39,489 bases of DNA from Hymenobacter terricola (lineage in GTDB: Bacteria > Bacteroidota > Bacteroidia > Cytophagales > Hymenobacteraceae), in contig NZ_JAGEMO020000035.1 of the NCBI RefSeq assembly GCF_017921975.2, positions 1 to 39,489 of the forward strand, given 5' to 3'. Position 1 is the stretch's first letter. Each line of letters opens with the position of its first letter. Below the pieces are notes generated by a model, which did not search any database, was not told the origin of the DNA, and worked only from the letters and a program-made list of their open reading frames with translations. Both the position numbers and the translations under genes were made by a program. Of the stretch, positions 33,412 through 39,489 are shown in pieces.

Positions 33412-35346
33412 TTATTTGTAGCTGCGCTGCGTCAGCTTCACGTTTTCAAATACCAGCTCTTCCTTGTTGAGCTTCTCGGGCTGGTTATCACCCTGGTACT
33501 CCCAGGCCGCCACGTAGGCGTAGTGCTCATCGTCGCGCAACGCCTCACCCTCGGGGGTCTGGTACTCCTCGCGGAAGTGGCCGCCGCAGCTTTCGTTGCG
33601 GTCCAGGGCATCATCAATCATCAGCTCGCCCAGCTCCAGAAAATCGGCCACGCGGCCAGCTTTCTCCAGGGTCTGGTTCAGTTCCTCGCCGGTACCCACC
33701 ACGCGCACATCGCTCCAGAACTCCTTGCGCAGCTTCTGGATTTCGGCTTTGGCGTGGCGCAGGCCTTCGGCGTTGCGGGCCATGCCGCAATATTCCCACA
33801 TGATGTGGCCCAAGGCCTTATGGAAATCATCCGGGGTGCGGGTGCCTTTGATGTTGAGCAGCGTTTCGGTGCGGGCCTGCACGCCGGCCTTCGCCTCGGC
33901 AAAGGCGGGGTGGTTGGCATCCACTGGCTTGGGCGGCGTTTGAGCCAGGTAATCGCCGATGGTGTACGGAATTACGAAGTAGCCATCGGCCAGGCCCTGC
34001 ATCAGGGCCGAAGCGCCGAGGCGGTTGGCGCCGTGGTCCGAGAAGTTGCATTCGCCCGTAGCGTAGAGGCCGGGCACGGTGGTTTGCAGGTTGTAATCAA
34101 CCCACAGGCCACCCATGGTGTAGTGCACGGCGGGGTAAATCCGCATCGGCAGCTCGTAGGGGTTTTCGCCGGTGATTTTCTCGTACATGGCAAACAGGTT
34201 GCCGTACTTCTGGCTCACCGCCTCGGCGCTGGTGCGCTGGATGATTTCGGCGAAGTCGAGGTACACGGCCAGGCCGGTGCTGCCCACGCCGCGGCCTTCG
34301 TCGCACATCAGCTTGGCGTTGCGGGAAGCCACGTCGCGTGGCACGAGGTTACCGAACGCCGGGTATTTGCGCTCCAGGAAGTAGTCGCGGTCGTCTTCTT
34401 TGATGTCGGCAACCTTGATTTCGCCTTTGCGCAGGCGCTGGGCCATCTCCACGGTTTTGGGCACCCACACGCGGCCGTCGTTGCGGAGCGATTCGGACAT
34501 CAACGTGAGCTTCGACTGATAGTCGCCGCTCACCGGAATGCAGGTCGGGTGAATCTGGGTGAAGCAGGGGTTGGCGAAGTAAGCGCCTTTTTTGTGGGCG
34601 CGCCAGGCGGCCGTCACGTTGCACTGCTTGGCGTTGGTGCTCAGGTAGAACACGTTGCCGTAGCCGCCGGTGGCCAGCACCACCGCGTGGGCAGCGTGGT
34701 TCTCAACCTCGCCGGTGATGACGTTGCGCGTTACGATGCCGCGAGCTACGCCGTCAATCATCACCAAATCGAGCATTTCCGACCGGTTGTACATCTTCAC
34801 CTTGCCGTAGGCAATCTGGCGGCTCAGGGCCGAGTAGGCCCCCAGTAGCAGCTGCTGTCCGGTCTGGCCCCGGGCGTAGAACGTCCGGCTTACCTGCGCC
34901 CCACCGAAGGAGCGGTTGGCCAGCAGGCCGCCGTATTCGCGGGCGAAGGGCACGCCCTGGGCCACGCACTGGTCAATGATGTTGACCGATACCTGGGCCA
35001 GGCGGTACACGTTGGCTTCGCGGGCGCGGTAGTCGCCGCCCTTGATGGTGTCGTAGAACAGGCGGAACACGGAGTCGCCGTCGTTCTGGTAGTTTTTAGC
35101 GGCGTTGATGCCGCCCTGCGCGGCGATGGAGTGCGCGCGGCGGGGCGAATCGTGGTAAGTGAAAGCCTTCACGTTGTAGCCCAGCTCGGCGAGCGAGGCG
35201 GCGGCCGAAGCGCCGGCCAGGCCCGTGCCGACCACAATCACGTCGTATTTCCGCTTGTTGGCGGGGTTCACAAGCTTGACGTTGAACTTGTGCTTGTCCC
35301 ACTTTTCGGCGAGGGGGCCTTCGGGCGATTTGGAATCCAGCTGCAT
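33412..35346 (-). CDS. sdhA: Succinate dehydrogenase/fumarate reductase flavoprotein subunit
   Basis: 644 aa, within the size range of Bacteroidota SdhA. N-terminal dinucleotide fold VVGTGLAGASAAASLAELG (~36-54), the flavin-attachment region HSIAAQGGINAAKN (~72-85), substrate-site TQIHPTCIPVSG and the FAD segment ATGECNFSDHGANRLGA. The C-terminal helical domain contains RNAEGLRHA and DRNESCGGHFREEYQTPEGE. It oxidises succinate to fumarate (or the reverse) at the cytoplasmic face of the inner membrane. It follows sdhC by ~100 bp in the same operon. Confidence 0.97.
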   Translation of the reverse strand: MQLDSKSPEGPLAEKWDKHKFNVKLVNPANKRKYDVIVVGTGLAGASAAASLAELGYNVKAFTYHDSPRRAHSIAAQGGINAAKNYQNDGDSVFRLFYDTIKGGDYRAREANVYRLAQVSVNIIDQCVAQGVPFAREYGGLLANRSFGGAQVSRTFYARGQTGQQLLLGAYSALSRQIAYGKVKMYNRSEMLDLVMIDGVARGIVTRNVITGEVENHAAHAVVLATGGYGNVFYLSTNAKQCNVTAAWRAHKKGAYFANPCFTQIHPTCIPVSGDYQSKLTLMSESLRNDGRVWVPKTVEMAQRLRKGEIKVADIKEDDRDYFLERKYPAFGNLVPRDVASRNAKLMCDEGRGVGSTGLAVYLDFAEIIQRTSAEAVSQKYGNLFAMYEKITGENPYELPMRIYPAVHYTMGGLWVDYNLQTTVPGLYATGECNFSDHGANRLGASALMQGLADGYFVIPYTIGDYLAQTPPKPVDANHPAFAEAKAGVQARTETLLNIKGTRTPDDFHKALGHIMWEYCGMARNAEGLRHAKAEIQKLRKEFWSDVRVVGTGEELNQTLEKAGRVADFLELGELMIDDALDRNESCGGHFREEYQTPEGEALRDDEHYAYVAAWEYQGDNQPEKLNKEELVFENVKLTQRSYK

Positions 35347-35448
35347 AGAGAAACGGAGTGGAGGAGTAACTGAGTGATTGTGCGATAGGGTAACAGCCGG
35401 ACGCAGCAGGTGTTAGCGCGCGTCGGCGGTTTTATCGCCCCAAATCAA

Positions 35449-36207
35449 TTAAAATGCCGAAGCCACGGCGTGCATAATGGGAGAGGCAATGGCCGCTTTG
35501 AGGTCGCCCTGGTCGTTGGTGAACAGGAAGAAGTACAGCGGCATGGCGGCAAAGGCGGCCGATACCACCACGGCAAAGGCGTAGCCGACGTACTTAATGA
35601 CGGGCGTGTACTTGCGGTGGTTCAGGCCCAGGGTCTGAAAGCCGGAGCGGAAGCCGTGCCACAAATGGTAGCCGAGGCTGATTTGGGCGGCCACGTACAG
35701 CAGCACGTACCACCAGATGTGGAACGACGACACCACGGCCATGTAGAGGTTGTCGTAGTCGCGGGTTTCGGGGTTGTCGCCGCCCATTTTGTCCAAGCCA
35801 CCGAAACGGGCGCGCCAGAAGAAGTTGTAGAGATGGACAATCAGGAATATGAGGATGATGCTGCCCAGAATGCCCATGTTACGGGAGGTCCACTCGCTGT
35901 TTTGCTCCGAGTGGTTGCTCACGTAGCCCGTGGCGCCACGGGCGGCCTTGTTGCGGCGCGTGAGGGCGAAAGCTTCAAAAATATGGAAGCCAAAACCCAG
36001 CACCAAGCCCCACTCAATGGTGCGGATGATGGGGTTGGTGCCCATGAAATGCGAATAGGTATTGAAAGCTGCGCCCTGGTCGTGCTTGAACAGCTGCAGG
36101 TTGCCAATCAGATGGACCACCAGAAACGTGCACAGAAACAGGCCCGTAAGTGCCATGATAATCTTCCGGCCGATGCTGCTGGTTAAAGTTTTTGTTATCC
36201 AACTCAT
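35449..36207 (-). CDS. sdhC: Succinate dehydrogenase cytochrome b subunit (single membrane anchor)
   Basis: 252 aa from ATG 36207. Five membrane helices carry the heme-ligand histidines (FLVVHLIGNLQLF, GFGFHIFEAFAL, LIVHLYNFFWRA, SFHIWWYVLLYVAAQISLGYHLWHG). This is the single-subunit, diheme type of Bacteroidota and Bacillota (B-type). First gene of the operon. The promoter lies 45-75 bp upstream (36252-36282). The frame continues upstream to 36267 but passes the promoter, so ATG 36207 is preferred. Confidence 0.95.
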   Translation of the reverse strand: MSWITKTLTSSIGRKIIMALTGLFLCTFLVVHLIGNLQLFKHDQGAAFNTYSHFMGTNPIIRTIEWGLVLGFGFHIFEAFALTRRNKAARGATGYVSNHSEQNSEWTSRNMGILGSIILIFLIVHLYNFFWRARFGGLDKMGGDNPETRDYDNLYMAVVSSFHIWWYVLLYVAAQISLGYHLWHGFRSGFQTLGLNHRKYTPVIKYVGYAFAVVVSAAFAAMPLYFFLFTNDQGDLKAAIASPIMHAVASAF

Positions 36208-36251
36208 ATAGTAGCCAAACTTGGGAAGTGAAGAGGTATGTTTATATGGCT

Positions 36252-36282
36252 CAAAGGTAGGCCTCACCCGCTAACCGGACAA
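36252..36282 (-). promoter_or_regulatory. Promoter of the sdhCAB operon (Bacteroidota sigma-A type)
   Basis: On the minus strand a TTG (36280-36282) is followed by 20 nt and TACCTTTG (36252-36259), matching the Bacteroidota -33/-7 pattern TTG-N19-21-TAnnTTTG. The predicted transcript would begin about 40 nt before the sdhC ATG. Confidence 0.65.
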
Positions 36283-36484
36283 CGTGCAAACGTTATTCGT
36301 ACCCGGTAAGCGCGGCCATAAAAAACATTGGTTGGCGTGGTGAATCTATCCGCCGCTGGCATCGTTAACACGCACGGGCGCGGCGTAAAAAGCCGTTGAG
36401 CCCGCTTGGTATTTGGCCTTGGCTGCCGCTTGGCGGCCGGGCCGGGACTCAATCGTTCTTCTCTTACTTCTTGGTCAAGTTAGT

Positions 36485-39442
36485 ATGATACAGGTTTCTC
36501 TACTTCGGGTTGGGGCGTTGGGGCGGGTGGCGCTGCTTTTGGTGGTGGTTGCCATGGGGCTGGGCCTGCGGCCGGATGCGGCCTGGGCTACGCACATCCG
36601 GGCGGGCGATATTCAGGCCAAGGTGGATACCACGGCCGCTCACAATCCGCGGCGGGTCTTTTTTAAGCTGACGCTGTACACGGATAATGCGCATCCCGTG
36701 CCGGAGGAAGTAGAAACGGTGTTTTTTGGCGATGGCACCTCCAGCTGCCTCGGCGGCATCCCACGGGACGGCGCGCCCAAGCCCATTCCCGGCAACACGG
36801 ACACGAGCCTGAACATTTACTATTTTGACCATATTTACCCGTCAGCCGGCACCTTCACAGTGCAGTTCATTGGCGAAAACCGGGTGGCCGGGGTGCAGAA
36901 CATGGACAACTCGGTCAACTTGTCCTTCTACATCAGCACCACCTTCAAGCTGGACCCCGCGCTGGGGCTCAACCACTCGCCGGTATTGCGGGCGCCAGCA
37001 ATCGACAAAGCCGGCCTGAACCAGGTGTTTTTGCATAACCCGGCCGCCTTTGATGCGGATGGCGACTCGCTGGTCTTCAAGCTCCAGCCCTGCCAATACA
37101 ACCCCGTGCTGGCCCAGTACGTGGTGGGTCCGCCCTGCGTGCCCGGCCCTGGCACCAACACGCCCACCCCGGCGGTATGCACGAATTACCGCTTGCCCAA
37201 CGACCCCTCGGTTACGCCGGCCAGCGTGCCACCCATTCAGGTGGGGTATGGCGGGGTGCCGCCGGGGGTGCCGGGTGCCCCGGCCATTTTTCAAATAGAT
37301 GTGAACACCGGCCAGATTACCTGGAATGCCCCGGTGGCCGTGGGCCCGTACAACGTGGCTTTTCGGGTGGAGGAATGGCGACGCACCCCGCTGGGACGTA
37401 GCAAGATTGGCGAAGTGGTGCGCGACATGCAGATTGTGGTGTCGGCCACCAACAACCTGCCGCCCACCATCACCATTCCGCCCGATATCTGCGTGATTGC
37501 GGGGCAGACCGTGACCGGCACCGTGACGGCCACCGATGGCGTGGGCCCTGGCAGCACCGCCCAAACGCCAATCTCACTGTTTGCCTATTCCGGCATTTTG
37601 CCCCCGGCCACGTTCACCCAGAGCCTGACCGGCCCACCGCAGGCCCGCGGCACCTTCACTTGGCAAACACAGTGCAATAACGTGGCCCAATTGCCGTACC
37701 TGGTGGTGTTCAAGGCCCAGGATACGCCTAACCCGCCCACGCCGACCAACCCGGTGCTGATTGATGAGAAAACGTGGCGAATAACCGTTGTTGGGCCGGC
37801 CCCGCAGGGCCTGCGAACGGCTCCTACCACCTCCGGGGGAATAAACAGCGCGGTGCTGAACTGGAACACGTACACCTGCGCCAACGCGTCCCGGATTTAC
37901 ATCTACCGCAAAGTCAACCCGTCGAGCTTTGTGCCCGGGCCTTGTGATACCGGCATTCCGGCCTCGGCGGGCTATACCCGCATCGGGTCGGTGGCGGCCA
38001 ACGTTACAACTTTCACCGATAGCAACGTGAGCGCCAGCGGCACGGCGCAGGGCCTCGACCGGGGCCAGACCTACTGCTACCGCATCTACGCGGAGTTCCC
38101 GCTGCCAGCGGGCGGGGCCAGTATTGCTTCGCAGGAAGCCTGTGTGTCGTTCACGGGCAGCGCGGCCAGGATTGTGAAAGTAGACGTGGAAAACACGGGC
38201 GTGGCCAACGGCCAGGTGCAGGTGTGCTGGACCCAGCCGCGCGCCGCCGCCGGCACGGTGCTCGACGGCACGCCCAGCTACGTGCTGTCGCGCGGCGAGG
38301 GCCTGACACCCACGGCCTTCGCGCCCATCGCCACCCTCACGTCGCTGCTCGATACCTGCTATACTGATACCAACGTCAACACGCAGGACCTGCAGTTCAC
38401 CTACAAGCTGGAGTTTGTGCGCACGTTCCCGCCGGCTGCCAACCTGCCGGCCGTGCGGGAGGCTTCGCCCACGGCCAGCAGCGTGCGGGTGAATGCCATC
38501 CCGGCCAATGCCGCCGCTTCGGCCGTCACCGTGAGCTGGACCTACAATGTGCCGTGGGACAATACGGCGCATCCGGCGGTGATTTTCCGCCGCACCGGCG
38601 GCACGGGCCCGTTCACACGCCTCGGCACGGCCCCCACCACGGCCACGGGCGGCAACTACGCCGACAGCGACCCCGGCCTGGTGAAAGGGCAGACGTACTG
38701 TTACTACGTGCAGACCGAGGGCCAGTACGCCGGCATTCCCTACCTCAGCTCGCTGCTGAACCGGAGCCAGCAGCGCTGCCTGGTGCTCACCAGCCCGCCC
38801 TGCATCCCGGTGCTCGCGCTGCAAACCACGAACTGCGACAGTTTGGCCGCGCTCCAGGAGTTTCCGGGCCTGGACCAGCGCTACGCCAACCATTTGCGCT
38901 GGAAAGTGGGCAATTTGCCCGCTGGCTGCGACGCCACCATTGCCAGCTACCGGGTGTACTACCGGCCCGCGCCCACGGGGCCTTTCACCCTGCTGGGCAC
39001 CACCACCCAAACCAGCTACGTGCACACCGATTTGGCCTTCTCCGGCGGCTGCTACGCCGTGCAGGCCGTGGCCCCGAGCGGGGCGGTGAGCGACACGAGC
39101 AACGTGGCCTGCCAGGACAACTGCGTGTTTTTCAAGCTGCCCAACATCTTCACCCCCAACGGCGACGGGCAGAACGCCGTGTTCCGGCCCAGGAACAACA
39201 GCCCGGTGCGCAGCATCCACTTCAAGGCCTTCAACCGCTGGGGCGTGAAAGTCTTCGAAAACACCACCACCGCCAACGACCCGGTGCTCATAAACTGGGA
39301 CGGCGGGGGGCCGACGGGCGAGGCAAACAGCATTGGGGCCAAGGTGGTGGACGGCATTTACTATTACCTGGCCGAAGTGGAGTTCGCCGACTTCGCCAAC
39401 ACCCGGCGCACCTACAAGGGCTGGGTTGAGATTGTGCGCTAG
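36485..39442 (+). CDS. Large surface protein with gliding-motility/T9SS type B C-terminal sorting domain
   Basis: 985 aa from ATG 36485, chosen because a signal peptide follows (VALLLVVVAMGLGL, cleavage near AWA-THIRAG). The region after the signal (THIRAGDIQAK, residues ~40-170) is typical of Bacteroidota PKD-like surface proteins. The middle holds cadherin/Ig-like and fibronectin III-like beta modules with paired cysteines. The last ~90 residues (LPNIFTPNGDGQNAVFRP, FNRWGVKVFEN, DGIYYYLAEVEF, YKGWVEIVR) match the gliding-motility-associated C-terminal domain (CHU_C/TIGR04131), the type B signal for export through the type IX secretion system. Likely an adhesin or matrix protein. Reading frame complete. 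Confidence 0.93.
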   Translation: MIQVSLLRVGALGRVALLLVVVAMGLGLRPDAAWATHIRAGDIQAKVDTTAAHNPRRVFFKLTLYTDNAHPVPEEVETVFFGDGTSSCLGGIPRDGAPKPIPGNTDTSLNIYYFDHIYPSAGTFTVQFIGENRVAGVQNMDNSVNLSFYISTTFKLDPALGLNHSPVLRAPAIDKAGLNQVFLHNPAAFDADGDSLVFKLQPCQYNPVLAQYVVGPPCVPGPGTNTPTPAVCTNYRLPNDPSVTPASVPPIQVGYGGVPPGVPGAPAIFQIDVNTGQITWNAPVAVGPYNVAFRVEEWRRTPLGRSKIGEVVRDMQIVVSATNNLPPTITIPPDICVIAGQTVTGTVTATDGVGPGSTAQTPISLFAYSGILPPATFTQSLTGPPQARGTFTWQTQCNNVAQLPYLVVFKAQDTPNPPTPTNPVLIDEKTWRITVVGPAPQGLRTAPTTSGGINSAVLNWNTYTCANASRIYIYRKVNPSSFVPGPCDTGIPASAGYTRIGSVAANVTTFTDSNVSASGTAQGLDRGQTYCYRIYAEFPLPAGGASIASQEACVSFTGSAARIVKVDVENTGVANGQVQVCWTQPRAAAGTVLDGTPSYVLSRGEGLTPTAFAPIATLTSLLDTCYTDTNVNTQDLQFTYKLEFVRTFPPAANLPAVREASPTASSVRVNAIPANAAASAVTVSWTYNVPWDNTAHPAVIFRRTGGTGPFTRLGTAPTTATGGNYADSDPGLVKGQTYCYYVQTEGQYAGIPYLSSLLNRSQQRCLVLTSPPCIPVLALQTTNCDSLAALQEFPGLDQRYANHLRWKVGNLPAGCDATIASYRVYYRPAPTGPFTLLGTTTQTSYVHTDLAFSGGCYAVQAVAPSGAVSDTSNVACQDNCVFFKLPNIFTPNGDGQNAVFRPRNNSPVRSIHFKAFNRWGVKVFENTTTANDPVLINWDGGGPTGEANSIGAKVVDGIYYYLAEVEFADFANTRRTYKGWVEIVR

Positions 39443-39489
39443 CGCCGCCTTGCTTCTGCGAATTGACGACAAAAAAAGGCTGCTCCGGG

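Noticed and set aside
36208..36484. Second promoter or small gene in the sdhC/T9SS divergent gap
   Set aside because: No TAnnTTTG box with good spacing faces the T9SS gene and no convincing short frame is present; only the sdh promoter is supported.
37574..39472. 632-codon open frame antisense to the T9SS surface protein
   Set aside because: No domain features, and the sense strand encodes a clear T9SS C-terminal domain.

Overview
The window looks like chromosomal DNA of a high-GC member of the Bacteroidota, most likely Hymenobacter or a close relative. The evidence is a gliding-motility/type IX secretion C-terminal domain (36485-39442), a Bacteroidota-type sdhC-sdhA-sdhB operon with one cytochrome b subunit, many Bacteroidota-style lipoproteins and outer-membrane barrels, and TAnnTTTG promoter boxes with almost no leader. 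This assignment comes from gene content alone. There are no rRNA or tRNA genes, no insertion sequence, no prophage and no CRISPR array.

Layout. 1-3137: the 3' end of an RNA methyltransferase, three copies of a GC-rich palindromic repeat, a frame-disrupted DUF559 endonuclease gene and recQ. 3173-7509: a DUF2306 membrane protein, three tandem paralogous secreted proteins of an unrecognised family, and a LexA/C1-like regulator. 7584-12331: pirin, an outer-membrane barrel, a two-domain fasciclin lipoprotein and an alpha/beta hydrolase lacking its nucleophilic serine. 12450-18595 (minus strand): an M2 dipeptidase lipoprotein, an MtfA-like peptidase, a predicted barrel protein, a low-molecular-weight phosphatase and a DbpA-like DEAD-box helicase. 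18613-20096: a four-helix-bundle (23S rRNA intervening-sequence type) gene bracketed by inverted versions of one short repeat, expanded on one side to exactly 71 copies of 14 bp. 20096-25435: YihY/BrkB, DUF2062, DUF2254, a second DUF2062, an FMN reductase and a cation diffusion facilitator. 25689-28987: a signal-peptide-less S8 protease followed by a signal-peptide-less serine hydrolase. 29043-32490: a small surface protein, an AT-rich gap and two divergent MFS transporters. 32513-36282: the succinate dehydrogenase operon with its promoter. 36485-39442: a large cell-surface adhesin-like protein.

Most genes are housekeeping or envelope functions. The unusual material is the repeat DNA and the small genes sitting in it. 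Two loci share one architecture: a small orphan gene (DUF559 at 347-791, four-helix bundle at 18671-19081) bracketed by inverted copies of a locus-specific non-coding repeat. The sdhA-sdhB spacer looks like the same architecture without a gene inside. These are the best candidates in the window for an undescribed gene-plus-repeat mobile system. That reading is an inference from sequence layout and has not been tested.
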